DNA from: Demequina sp. NBRC 110057
GTDB taxonomy: Bacteria > Actinomycetota > Actinomycetes > Actinomycetales > Demequinaceae
NCBI RefSeq assembly: GCF_002090175.1
Contig: NZ_BBRN01000003.1
Coordinates: 682,001 to 746,000 of the forward strand
Length of the DNA stretch: 64,000 nt
Direction of reading: 5' to 3'
In this document: in pieces, positions 56,860 to 64,000 of the stretch
How the letters are laid out: every line of letters starts with the position of its first letter
How positions within the stretch are numbered: the first letter of the stretch is position 1
Translations under genes and position numbers: made by a program
Notes under the pieces: generated by a model
Seen by the model: the letters and a program-made list of their open reading frames with translations, nothing else
What the model was told of the DNA's origin: nothing
The model's database searches: none

Positions 56860-57153
56860 TTACTGCACCACTCCGAGCAGGTCGCGCGCCGAGAGGATCA
56901 GCAGCTCTTCGCCGCCGTACTTCACCTCGGTGCCGCCGTACTTCGAGTAGATGACCTTGTCACCCACAGCGACGTCAACCGGGATGCGGTTGCCGTTGTC
57001 GTCGACGCGACCGGGGCCCACCGCCAGGACGACGCCCTCCTGGGGCTTCTCCTTGGCGGTGTCGGGGATGACGAGGCCGGACGCGGTGGTCTGCTCGGCG
57101 GCAGAGGGCTTCACCACGACCTTGTCCTCAAGAGGCTTGATAGAGACCGACAC
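56860..57153 (-). CDS. groES: Co-chaperonin GroES
   Basis: This 97-residue protein is full length, with the start [16 protein letters not shown], the mobile loop around [21 protein letters not shown], and the [15 protein letters not shown] and [13 protein letters not shown] strands. It caps the GroEL chamber in ATP-driven protein folding. It starts at GTG 57153 with a purine-rich site (GGAAGGTGAGG) upstream. A perfect CIRCE lies 126 bases upstream, so HrcA control is expected. groEL does not follow; the gene is terminated alone, so groEL must be elsewhere. Confidence 0.97.
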   Translation of the reverse strand: MSVSIKPLEDKVVVKPSAAEQTTASGLVIPDTAKEKPQEGVVLAVGPGRVDDNGNRIPVDVAVGDKVIYSKYGGTEVKYGGEELLILSARDLLGVVQ

Positions 57154-57278
57154 AGCGGACCTCACCTTCCGTGATCCATGACAGATGTGTGTGTCGCGGC
57201 TCCTCGTCCGACCTGCCGTCGCGGGGGTCAGAACGGCCGATGGAGGCCACGCATCCCGATGCCGGGACGCTGACCAAT

Positions 57279-57305
57279 TTAGCACTCACCCCCCACGAGT
57301 GCTAA
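57279..57305. promoter_or_regulatory. CIRCE element (HrcA operator) of groES
   Basis: TTAGCACTC (57279-57287), nine spacer bases and GAGTGCTAA (57297-57305) match the CIRCE consensus exactly. It lies upstream of groES and 53 bases before the divergent methyltransferase gene, so HrcA could affect both directions. Confidence 0.97.
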
Positions 57306-57357
57306 CCGATCACCGGGTGTTCACCGCGCGCGAACCGTGCCGTGGAAGGATCGGGGC

Positions 57358-58527
57358 ATGGATGCCGCGACCGCCCGCCTGCTCACGTCCCCGGACGGTC
57401 TCGCCCTTGTCGACGCGCTCCCACCCTACGAGGAGCGCCTGTCCCTCGCGATGGGCGAGTCCATGCGCTCCCAGGGGGTCGATCCCGCGCTCGTGGCGGC
57501 CGCCCTCACGCAGTCGCGGCTGCGTGCGGCCGCGCGGGCGAAGCTCGGCGACTTCGCCGACGGGATGCTGCTGACCCAGGACGGACTCGAGCAGGCCACC
57601 CGCCTCGCGGTGGCCGCCCGCCATGCGGCTCGCTACCGCGACGCGGGCATGCGCTCGGTCGCGGACCTCACCTCGGGCATCGGCGCCGATGCGATGGCGT
57701 TCGCCGCCCTCGGCATCGCCGTGACGGCGATCGAGAGGGACGAGGCGACTGCGCTGCTTGCCGACCACAACCTGCGCCACTGGGACACCGCCCGCGTGGT
57801 GCACGCCGATTCCATGGAGATCGCCTCGCGCCTCGAGGTCGACGCCCTCTTCGCCGACCCCGCCAGGCGCACCGCACGCGGGCGCCGCCACGACCCGAAG
57901 GACTACTCCCCCGCGCTCGACGACGTGCTCGCACTGCGCGCCACCCACCCAGCGCTGGGGGTCAAGGTCGGGCCCGCCATCCCGCACGACGCGGTGCCGG
58001 CCGATGCCGAGGCCGAGTGGGTCTCCGTCGACGGTTCAGTGGTGGAGGCGGCGCTGTGGCACGGCCCGCTCGCGCACGCGCCCGGCCACGCCGCGCTGGT
58101 GCTGCGCGGGGGCGAGGCGCACCGGCTAACGGGCTCCACGGATCAGGCCGAGGCCGGGCCGCTCGGCGAGTACGTGTACGAGCCCGACGGCGCCCTCATC
58201 AGGGCGGGGCTCGTCGCCGAGGTGGCGGGGCGCATCGGCGGCCGCCTCGTGGATCCCACCATCGCCTACCTCACCACCGATGCGCCGTCAGTGACCCCGT
58301 TCACGCGCGGCTACCGCGTACTCGAGACGACCCCGCTCAAGGCGAAGGCGATCGCGGCGGCGCTACGTGCACGCGGCGTGGGCACGGTGGACATCAAGAA
58401 GCGCGGCGTCGACATCACGCCCGAGCAGCTGCGGCCTCAGCTCAAGCTGAAGGGCGACGCGCGCCTCACGGTCATCCTCACCCGCGTGGGCGGGCGACGC
58501 GTGGCCCTCATCGCCGAGCCCCTCTAG
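57358..58527 (+). CDS. Class I SAM-dependent methyltransferase with THUMP-like domain
   Basis: This 389-residue protein has an N-terminal helical region and a SAM-binding Rossmann core (VADLTSGIGADAMAFAALG, then AIERD, and the FADPARR segment in place of the usual DPPY-type motif). The C-terminal THUMP-like domain (about residues 310-389) contains KRGVDITPEQLRPQLKLKG. It is most likely an RNA methyltransferase, target unknown. AAGGA lies seven bases before the ATG at 57358. It shares its upstream region with groES and the CIRCE. Confidence 0.85.
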   Translation: MDAATARLLTSPDGLALVDALPPYEERLSLAMGESMRSQGVDPALVAAALTQSRLRAAARAKLGDFADGMLLTQDGLEQATRLAVAARHAARYRDAGMRSVADLTSGIGADAMAFAALGIAVTAIERDEATALLADHNLRHWDTARVVHADSMEIASRLEVDALFADPARRTARGRRHDPKDYSPALDDVLALRATHPALGVKVGPAIPHDAVPADAEAEWVSVDGSVVEAALWHGPLAHAPGHAALVLRGGEAHRLTGSTDQAEAGPLGEYVYEPDGALIRAGLVAEVAGRIGGRLVDPTIAYLTTDAPSVTPFTRGYRVLETTPLKAKAIAAALRARGVGTVDIKKRGVDITPEQLRPQLKLKGDARLTVILTRVGGRRVALIAEPL

Positions 58528-58532
58528 AAACG

Positions 58533-59036
58533 TCAGTCCTCATCGGCGGCGCGCAGCACCTTGCTCACCATCTGCTGGCTGGTGCCGAGCTCGCGGGCGA
58601 TGGCGCTCTGCGACTGGCCGGCGGCGTGTGCGGTGCGAATCCTTGCGCGGGCGGCGTCGTCGAGCGCACCCGCCCGGGTCGAGGCGGCGCCGCCGCGCCT
58701 GCCCGACATGATCGAATCGACGCTCGCCTTAGAGATGCCGAGGGCCGATGCCACCTCGGCTCGCGCCTCGCCAGCACCCACCCGTTCGCGCACCTGCGCG
58801 ACGAGCGCGTCCGTGAGCCGCACCCGAGGCGAGGCCGACGCGGGTGCCGAGGCGCGTCGCGGCCTCGGCGAGCCGACGGCGAGCGGGCCGCCGGCATCGG
58901 CCCTGGTCTTGCCCGTGACGAGCGCCGAGACGGACGTCTGCGACACCCCGAATTCCTGGGCTAGACCTGCCTGGCTGTCCCCGGCGGCGTATCGCTCGCG
59001 CAGCCGCACCACGTCGTCGTCGCTGAGCCTCGCCAT
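58533..59036 (-). CDS. Small protein with three tandem helix-turn-helix units
   Basis: This 167-residue protein is built from three repeats of about 40 residues (about 3-44, 73-114, 125-163). Each follows the resolvase-type HTH pattern R-x-R-x3-AAG-(D/E/Q)-(S/A)-x-A-x-(L/V)-A-x2-(F/L)-G-(V/I/T)-S-x3-V. The linker between units one and two is Ser/Pro/Ala/Arg-rich and probably flexible. No catalytic domain is present, so it is a pure DNA-binding protein that could contact three sites or an extended site. I recognise no named family. It is convergent with the methyltransferase gene, five bases away. Confidence 0.75.
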   Translation of the reverse strand: MARLSDDDVVRLRERYAAGDSQAGLAQEFGVSQTSVSALVTGKTRADAGGPLAVGSPRPRRASAPASASPRVRLTDALVAQVRERVGAGEARAEVASALGISKASVDSIMSGRRGGAASTRAGALDDAARARIRTAHAAGQSQSAIARELGTSQQMVSKVLRAADED

Positions 59037-59055
59037 GGCCCCATGCTAGGGCGCG

Positions 59056-59673
59056 TCACGCGCCCAGTAGCAGCGAGAGCGCGAGGGCCAGCATCACCAC
59101 GGCAACGAAGCCGTCGAGGATCCGCCAGGCACGCGGCCGGGACAGCACGCCCGACAGGAGCCTGGCGCCGTAGCCCAGCGCGGTGAACCAGACGAACGAG
59201 CCCGCCATGGCGCCGGCGGCGAAGATCCACCGCTGGTCGCCGTACGTGCCCGCCACGGAGCCCAGGAGCACCACAGTGTCGAGGTACACGTGCGGATTGA
59301 GCCACGTGATCGCGAGCGTGGTGAGGGCCACGGCCCGCGGGGTGGTGGCGACACGGGCCGCGCCGTCGGCCTCGAGGCCCTCCTCGCCCCCGCGCCAGGC
59401 GCGACGGGCGGCCAGGATGCCGTAGGTGGCGAGGAAGACGGCGCCGCCGATGCGCGCGGTGGTCTCGATCCACGGGTGCGCCGAGATGAGGGTGCCGAGC
59501 CCCGCGGTGCCGGCGGTGATAAGGATGGCGTCCGAGAGCGCGCACACCAGGACCACCACCACGACGAATTCGCGGCGGATGCCCTGGCGCAGGACGAAGA
59601 CGTTCTGGGCGCCGATGGCGGCGATGAGGGACAGGCCGAGGCCGAGGCCGGCGAGGAAGGTCATGCCGTCCAC
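59056..59673 (-). CDS. lysE: LysE/ArgO family amino-acid exporter
   Basis: This 205-residue inner-membrane protein has about six segments and the family landmarks IAAIGAQNVFVLRQGIRRE near the N-terminus and TWLNPHVYLDTVVLLG in the middle. It exports basic amino acids (lysine, arginine). It starts at GTG 59673, or at ATG 59664 with no ribosome site for either. It is divergent from a LysG/ArgP-type regulator gene, the classical pairing in which the regulator activates lysE when internal lysine or arginine is high. Confidence 0.93.
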   Translation of the reverse strand: MDGMTFLAGLGLGLSLIAAIGAQNVFVLRQGIRREFVVVVVLVCALSDAILITAGTAGLGTLISAHPWIETTARIGGAVFLATYGILAARRAWRGGEEGLEADGAARVATTPRAVALTTLAITWLNPHVYLDTVVLLGSVAGTYGDQRWIFAAGAMAGSFVWFTALGYGARLLSGVLSRPRAWRILDGFVAVVMLALALSLLLGA

Positions 59674-59722
59674 GCTAGGGAGAGATTCGCATTAGCACCA
59701 CCAAGGATTTCTTCACTTGCCT

Positions 59723-59728
59723 TAATCT
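59723..59728 (+). promoter_or_regulatory. -10 box of leaderless lysG
   Basis: TAATCT ends six bases before the ATG of the regulator gene in the 61-base gap shared with lysE. There is no Shine-Dalgarno. The surrounding AT-rich 59690-59728 is the likely regulator-binding stretch. Confidence 0.5.
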
Positions 59729-59734
59729 GGCTTC

Positions 59735-60607
59735 ATGTTGGTGCCCGTCGATCTCGCCCACACGCTCGCCGTTGCCGTCGAGGAGGGAACCCTCGACGCG
59801 GCGGCCCGCCGACTCCACCTCACGCAGTCGGCGGTGAGCCAGCGCCTCGCGACGCTCGAGCGCGTCACCGGACAGGTGCTCCTGGTGCGCTCGCGCCCGG
59901 TGCGCGCGACGGCCGCGGGCGACGAGGTGGTGCGCTACGCCCGCCAGGTCGCCCACCTCGACCACGACCTCGCGGGGCGCATCGGCATCGAGGCGGGGCA
60001 CCCCACCGTCGCGCTCGCCGTCAACGCGGACTCCCTCGCCACGTGGATCCTGCCGCCCCTCACCGCCGCCGCGACCCACCACGGGGTGCTGCTTGACCTG
60101 CACCGCGAGGACGAGGGGCACACCACCGCCCTGCTCGCCGACGGCACCGTCACGGCCGCCGTGACGACGGTCGCCACGCCGGTGCCTGGCTGCACCTCGA
60201 CGGCGCTGGGAAGCATGCGCTACCGCGCGGTCGCGGCCCCGGACTTCGTGGCGCGTTGGTTCCCCGACGGAGTCACCGCAGACGCCCTCGCGGTCGCCCC
60301 CGTGCTCGACTTCGATCGCCGGGACACCCTGCAGAGCCGCTACCTCGAGGGCCGCGGCGTCGACCCCGCCGCGCCGCCGCGCCACTACGTGCCGTCGTCG
60401 ACCGAGTTCGCGCGCACCATCGCGCTGGGGCTCGGGTGGGCGATGCTTCCCGACGCCCAGCGGGAGGGGCTGAGTCTGGTGGACCTCGGAGGCGGGGACG
60501 TGACCGTCACCCTGTACTGGCAGCAGTGGCGCACGCACTCGGCGACCCTCGCGGGGATCGCCGCGGAGGTCGCCGCCGCGGCGCGCGAGGCGCTCGACCC
60601 CGCCTGA
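59735..60607 (+). CDS. lysG: LysR-family regulator of lysE (LysG/ArgP type)
   Basis: This 290-residue protein has an HTH at residues 5-65 (HTLAVAVEEGTLDAAARRLHLTQSAVSQRLATLE) and an effector domain containing NADSLATWILPPL, a landmark of the ArgP/LysG subgroup. It likely senses lysine or arginine and activates the divergent exporter. The start is the ATG at 59735, six bases after a -10-like TAATCT. It is convergent with the GH3 gene, which ends eight bases away. Confidence 0.93.
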   Translation: MLVPVDLAHTLAVAVEEGTLDAAARRLHLTQSAVSQRLATLERVTGQVLLVRSRPVRATAAGDEVVRYARQVAHLDHDLAGRIGIEAGHPTVALAVNADSLATWILPPLTAAATHHGVLLDLHREDEGHTTALLADGTVTAAVTTVATPVPGCTSTALGSMRYRAVAAPDFVARWFPDGVTADALAVAPVLDFDRRDTLQSRYLEGRGVDPAAPPRHYVPSSTEFARTIALGLGWAMLPDAQREGLSLVDLGGGDVTVTLYWQQWRTHSATLAGIAAEVAAAAREALDPA

Positions 60608-60615
60608 GCCCTGCC

Positions 60616-62361
60616 CTACGCGCAGTCGGGGGCGGGCAGGTCAAGCGCGACGGGCCACTCGCCGCCCGCGGTCGCGTCGCCCGTGAGGATGTCCGCGAGC
60701 GCGGCCATGGAGGGGGCCGATCTGCCGTAAAGGCCAAGGTAGGCGTCGGCGCGGGAGCCCTCGAGGCCCCACGGCCCCGCGAGCGCCACCACCACGTCGG
60801 CGTCGCCGCTACCCGTGTCGGAGCCGAGCAGCTGCACCCGCGTGCCACCCGACCCGACCGTGACGCCGCGCCTCTCGAGCGCGGCCGCGAGAAGCGCGCG
60901 GTCGTCCGCGGTGCCGCCGGTCAGTGACACGGCGTCGCCCACCACCACCGCGTCGCAGTCCCGCGCGGCGAGGCTCGCCCCGGCGACGGCCAGCTCGCGC
61001 GCGGCCGCCGCGGCGTCCCCGCCCTTCCCGCCGTCGGCGGCCTCCGACTCCACGCCGTCGAGCGAGGCCTGCCACCGCCCGGCGAGGATCACCCGCGACA
61101 CGGCCTCGTCGAGCCGCGCCCGCGGCACTGACCCGTCACGCACCGCGTCGACGATCGCGTCGCGCGCGGCGGCGGGGTCGGTCGGCATCAGCAGCACGTC
61201 GGCCCCCGCGGCGAGCGCCGCGACGGCCACCGCGCCGGCGTCGCCAGCCACGGCGCCCATGTTGAGCGCGTCGGTCACCGCGAGGCCGGTGAAGCCCATC
61301 TCGTCGCGCAGGTACGCATACGCGTCGGGGTCAAGAGAGGCCGGTTCCCCGCCCCACGCCTCGACCGCGACGTGCCCCATCATCACGGCGGGAGCACCGG
61401 TGTCGATGGCGTCCTGGAACGGCGCGAGGTCGCGCGTGCGCAGGGCCTCGATGCTCGCGGCCTGGACCGGCAGCGCGTGATGCGAGTCGGTGGTGACGGA
61501 ACCGTGGCCGGGGAAATGCTTGACGACGGGGACCACACCGGCGTCGACGTATCCCTCGATCGCGGCGTCGACGGTCGCCGAGACGTCCGCCGGTTCGTCC
61601 CCCGCCGACCGCGACCGGATGACCGGGTCCGCGGCGCCGACCGTCACATCGGCCACGGGCGCGAAGTTCATGGTGACGCCGAGCCCGGCGAGCGACGCGC
61701 CCTGCGCCCGGTACGCCTCGGTGACCACGTCGGCGTCGCGCGCGGCGCCCGCAGACATGAAGCCGGGAAGCGTCGGCACGACGCCCGCCATGCGGGACAC
61801 GGTGCCGCCCTCCTCATCGACGCCCACGATGGTGCCCCAGTCGCGGTCGGTCGCCCCCGTCGCGGCGGCGGCGAGCGACTCGACCTGGGCTGCGTCCCCG
61901 TGCGAGCCCATGAGGATCACGCCACCCAGGCTGAGCCTGTCGACGAGCGACGCGAGTCCCGCGGCGTCGCCGCCCGACCACGCCGCCACGATCACCCGGC
62001 CGGCGGCCTCCTTCAGCGGTAGCGCGCGGGCATCGGCGAGCGCGGCCGCGCTCTCCGCCTCGCTCGGGCGCCACGTCGGTCTCGCGGGCGTCACCGCGAT
62101 CCGCGGAAAGGACTCAGAGCCGGGCCCGACGCCCGCGGGGGCGGTGACCGCCGAAACTTCCCGGCCACGCGACGCCTCGCCACCGACAGCCCGCTCGCCC
62201 CCGGGCACGCTGTCGGCCGTCCGCAACCCCGCGACGGCATCGGCCACCACCACGCGGGCCGGGTCAGCGACGGACGCGAGCGCGCCGATTCCCCACCACG
62301 CGAGCGCGCCGGCGCACAGCGCGGCGACCGGTGCCGCGACGGGCGCGAGCCACCTCCGCAA
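60616..62361 (-). CDS. Membrane-anchored GH3 beta-N-acetylhexosaminidase-like protein
   Basis: This 581-residue protein has an N-terminal hydrophobic anchor (about residues 5-30) and a low-complexity linker to about residue 100. The GH3 barrel carries the NagZ-type signature KHFPGHGSVTTDSHHALP and the nucleophile segment GLAVTDALNMGA. A C-terminal alpha/beta domain follows, with DADVVVALAGPWG. It should act outside the membrane on peptidoglycan or chitin GlcNAc residues. It starts at TTG 62361, six bases after the tsaD stop. It is the second GH3 of this type in the window; the first (1-777) lacks an anchor. Confidence 0.9.
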   Translation of the reverse strand: MRRWLAPVAAPVAALCAGALAWWGIGALASVADPARVVVADAVAGLRTADSVPGGERAVGGEASRGREVSAVTAPAGVGPGSESFPRIAVTPARPTWRPSEAESAAALADARALPLKEAAGRVIVAAWSGGDAAGLASLVDRLSLGGVILMGSHGDAAQVESLAAAATGATDRDWGTIVGVDEEGGTVSRMAGVVPTLPGFMSAGAARDADVVTEAYRAQGASLAGLGVTMNFAPVADVTVGAADPVIRSRSAGDEPADVSATVDAAIEGYVDAGVVPVVKHFPGHGSVTTDSHHALPVQAASIEALRTRDLAPFQDAIDTGAPAVMMGHVAVEAWGGEPASLDPDAYAYLRDEMGFTGLAVTDALNMGAVAGDAGAVAVAALAAGADVLLMPTDPAAARDAIVDAVRDGSVPRARLDEAVSRVILAGRWQASLDGVESEAADGGKGGDAAAAARELAVAGASLAARDCDAVVVGDAVSLTGGTADDRALLAAALERRGVTVGSGGTRVQLLGSDTGSGDADVVVALAGPWGLEGSRADAYLGLYGRSAPSMAALADILTGDATAGGEWPVALDLPAPDCA

Positions 62362-62367
62362 GGGCGC

Positions 62368-63408
62368 CTACGCCACCACGCGGGTGAGCGGCATCGACGA
62401 GTCGACCCCGTAGCCGAGGTCGGAGGGCGCGAGGCCGCGGCGCACCACGGCAGAGCCGAGGGCGGCGATCATGGCGCCGTTGTCGGTGCAGTAGCGGATG
62501 GGCGGGATGCGCACGTCGATCCCGGCCTCTTCGCCACGCCTGGTCGCCATCTCGCGCAGCTGCGAGTTGGCCGAGAAGCCACCGCCGATCACGAGCGTGT
62601 CGATGCCGTGCTCGCGGCAGGCGTTGAGCGTCTTCATCACGAGCACGTCGGCGACGGCGTCGGCGAAGGACGCGGCGACGTCGTTGATGGGGATCTCACG
62701 GCCGGCGTCCCGCTCGCGCTCGACCCAGCGGGCGACGGCGGTCTTGAGGCCGGAGAAGGAGAAGTCGTAGGCGTGCTTCTCCTGGAACTTGGCGGCGGTG
62801 AGCGCCCGCGGGAACGGGATCGCGGTGGGGTCGCCCTCGCGTGCCAGGCGGTCGATGTGCGGGCCGCCGGGGTACGGCAGCTCGAGCAGGCGGCCCACCT
62901 TGTCGAACGCCTCGCCCGCGGCATCGTCGAGGGTGTGGCCCAGCTCGGTGACCTGGGTCGCGACGTCGTCGATCTTGAGCAGCGACGTGTGGCCACCGGA
63001 GACGACCAGGGCCATCACCTTCTCGGGGAACTCGCCGTGCACCAGTTCGTCGACGGCGGCGTGGCCGATGACGTGGTTGACCCCGTGCAGAGGCTTGCCG
63101 AGCGCGACGGCGAGCGACTTGGCGGCAGCGTTGCCGACGGTCAGGGAGCCGACAAGGCCGGGGCCCGCGGCGACGGCGATCGCGTCGACGTCGCTGAGCG
63201 TCTTGCCGGCACGGCTGAGCGCCTCCTCGAGCGTCGGCACGAAGGCCTCAAGGTGCGCGCGCGAGGCGACCTCGGGGACGATGCCGCCGAAGCGCGCGTG
63301 CTCGTCCATCGACGACGCGGTGACGTCGACAAGCAGCTCGGTGCCCTGGACGAGCGCCACGCCCGTCTCGTCGCACGTGCTCTCAATGCCCAGTACCAAC
63401 GGATCCAC
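62368..63408 (-). CDS. tsaD: tRNA N6-threonylcarbamoyladenosine synthase subunit TsaD
   Basis: This 346-residue protein is the catalytic subunit for t6A37 of ANN-decoding tRNAs. It starts [20 protein letters not shown] and has the metal-binding HVIGHAA segment, VVSGGHTSL and [12 protein letters not shown] of the ASKHA fold. The GTG at 63408 gives the usual family length; a 54-base extension to 63462 would add non-conserved residues. A TAGACT box seven bases upstream and the lack of a ribosome site indicate a leaderless start there. It is followed by the GH3 gene six bases away. Confidence 0.96.
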   Translation of the reverse strand: MDPLVLGIESTCDETGVALVQGTELLVDVTASSMDEHARFGGIVPEVASRAHLEAFVPTLEEALSRAGKTLSDVDAIAVAAGPGLVGSLTVGNAAAKSLAVALGKPLHGVNHVIGHAAVDELVHGEFPEKVMALVVSGGHTSLLKIDDVATQVTELGHTLDDAAGEAFDKVGRLLELPYPGGPHIDRLAREGDPTAIPFPRALTAAKFQEKHAYDFSFSGLKTAVARWVERERDAGREIPINDVAASFADAVADVLVMKTLNACREHGIDTLVIGGGFSANSQLREMATRRGEEAGIDVRIPPIRYCTDNGAMIAALGSAVVRRGLAPSDLGYGVDSSMPLTRVVA

Positions 63409-63415
63409 GTCATGG

Positions 63416-63421
63416 AGTCTA
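63416..63421 (-). promoter_or_regulatory. -10 box of leaderless tsaD
   Basis: TAGACT on the minus strand ends seven bases before the GTG at 63408. It supports that start and a leaderless transcript. Confidence 0.5.
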
Positions 63422-63482
63422 GTTGCCGTCCGTCGCCCCGCACCCCCGCGGTCGATTTCCACTCTTTTAGGCTCTTAGACGC

Positions 63483-63502
63483 GTCAAATGGATCCAATTG
63501 AC
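63483..63502. promoter_or_regulatory. Palindromic operator upstream of the nitroreductase gene
   Basis: GTCAA-A-TGGA pairs with TCCA-A-TTGAC: a 20-base dyad with only one mismatched pair, centred on GGATCC. It ends 18 bases before the chosen ATG and sits in an AT-rich patch between divergent tsaD and nitroreductase genes. MarR- or HxlR-type regulators bind such dyads, but no regulator gene is visible in the window. Confidence 0.6.
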
Positions 63503-63520
63503 GGTGAGAGGATGGTTGAT

Positions 63521-64000
63521 ATGTCCACCAATTTCGCGATCGACGCCGCCGCGCGCGCGACCCTGTTCACCGACGCCCGCTCCGCCCTGACCTTCGCCGA
63601 GCGCCCCGTCACGATGGACACCGTCCGCGAGGTGTGGGACCTCATCAAGTGGGGACCCACGGCCAACAACACCGTGCCGCTGCGCGTCCTCGCCGCCACG
63701 TCGGAGCCGGCCCGCACCGCCGTCCTCGACGCCGCCGCGGCGGGCAACCGCGACAAGGTCGCCGCCGCTCCCCTGGTGCTCGTGGCCGCACGCGACGAGC
63801 GCTTCCACGACACCTTCGAGATCACGGGAGGATCGGAGACTGCCGCGGCCCGCTTCGAGGCCGACCCCGAGGCGCGCACCCGCTTCTCGCACACCAACAC
63901 GATGCTGCAGACCGGGTACCTGATCCTCGGCCTGCGCGCCGCCGGCCTCGCCGTGCGCCCCGTCGGCGGTTTCGACCGGGCGGCGCTGGACGCGACGCTG
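63521..64000 (+). CDS. Nitroreductase family protein, RutE-like (partial)
   Basis: The first 160 residues are visible; the gene continues past the window. It matches the malonic semialdehyde reductase/RutE branch of FMN-dependent nitroreductases: DARSALTFAERPV, VREVWDLIKWGPTANN and the SHTNTMLQTGYLILGLRAAG helix. Such enzymes reduce small aldehydes or nitro compounds with NAD(P)H. The ATG at 63521 has AGAGG nine bases upstream; in-frame ATGs at 63488 and 63512 are alternatives. No other rut gene is nearby, so a role in pyrimidine breakdown is not supported. Confidence 0.88.
   Translation, partial: MSTNFAIDAAARATLFTDARSALTFAERPVTMDTVREVWDLIKWGPTANNTVPLRVLAATSEPARTAVLDAAAAGNRDKVAAAPLVLVAARDERFHDTFEITGGSETAAARFEADPEARTRFSHTNTMLQTGYLILGLRAAGLAVRPVGGFDRAALDATL

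Overview
The window comes from a high-GC actinobacterium. The evidence is strongly biased codon use, a WhiB3/WhiD-type iron-sulfur regulator, and the actinobacterial gene order sucC-sucD-DUF6350-purN-purH-DUF3017 with pcrA, mdh and icd close by. Other pointers are guaA next to a DUF3817 gene, a separate guaB3, and groES under a perfect CIRCE. A Micrococcales lineage (Cellulomonadaceae/Demequinaceae-like) is my best guess but is not proven. I see no tRNA, rRNA, insertion sequence, prophage or CRISPR array. This is chromosomal housekeeping sequence with small accessory modules.

Layout. 1-5340: a sugar locus (ROK repressor, binding lipoprotein, two permeases, intracellular GH3 hexosaminidase) that lacks its own ATPase and has a palindromic operator at the ROK start. 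5440-8920: malate and NADP isocitrate dehydrogenases, and an aquaporin. 8950-16540: purH, purN, sucCD, L-lactate dehydrogenase. 16800-26150: PcrA helicase, a diguanylate cyclase, and a sensor kinase/response regulator pair divergent from a PspC-domain membrane protein. 26280-30210: guaA, DUF3817, SURF1 and a second diguanylate cyclase, closely packed. 30389-33600: pta-ackA. 34570-39490: a GATase, a GntR regulator overlapping an MFS gene, and an Uup-type ABC-F ATPase.

39640-43370 is the most interesting functional module: a LysR regulator divergent from DUF1852 (MesX), a core methionine synthase (MesD) and a flavin reductase. It looks like an oxygen- and flavin-linked, folate-independent methionine-forming system. 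43410-50390: a HIT-domain/membrane fusion, phosphoketolase, a histidine-rich repeat protein, a NatAB-type ABC exporter and a GtrA-like protein. 50540-56210: guaB3, an exonuclease, glutamate dehydrogenase, a TauE-type permease, guaB. 56500-64000: whiB, groES, a THUMP-like methyltransferase, a three-HTH protein, lysE/lysG, a second GH3, tsaD and the start of a nitroreductase.

Themes. Phosphoketolase, Pta, AckA and Ldh together indicate acetate and lactate formation, with acetyl phosphate as the hub. Five GMP/IMP genes (purH, purN, guaA, guaB, guaB3) lie in one window. Several genes have a TANNNT box 6-9 bases before the start codon and no Shine-Dalgarno, which suggests leaderless mRNAs.

The most unusual DNA-level signal is the 9-mer GGCCGATGC (reverse GCATCGGCC). 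I counted about 49 copies by eye where base composition predicts only a few. It is evenly split between strands and often carries minority codons (GAT, GCA) inside genes. It also occurs as inverted pairs forming the stems of three terminators (47049-47089, 47456-47496, 50486-50534). That architecture resembles DNA uptake sequences in other bacteria.
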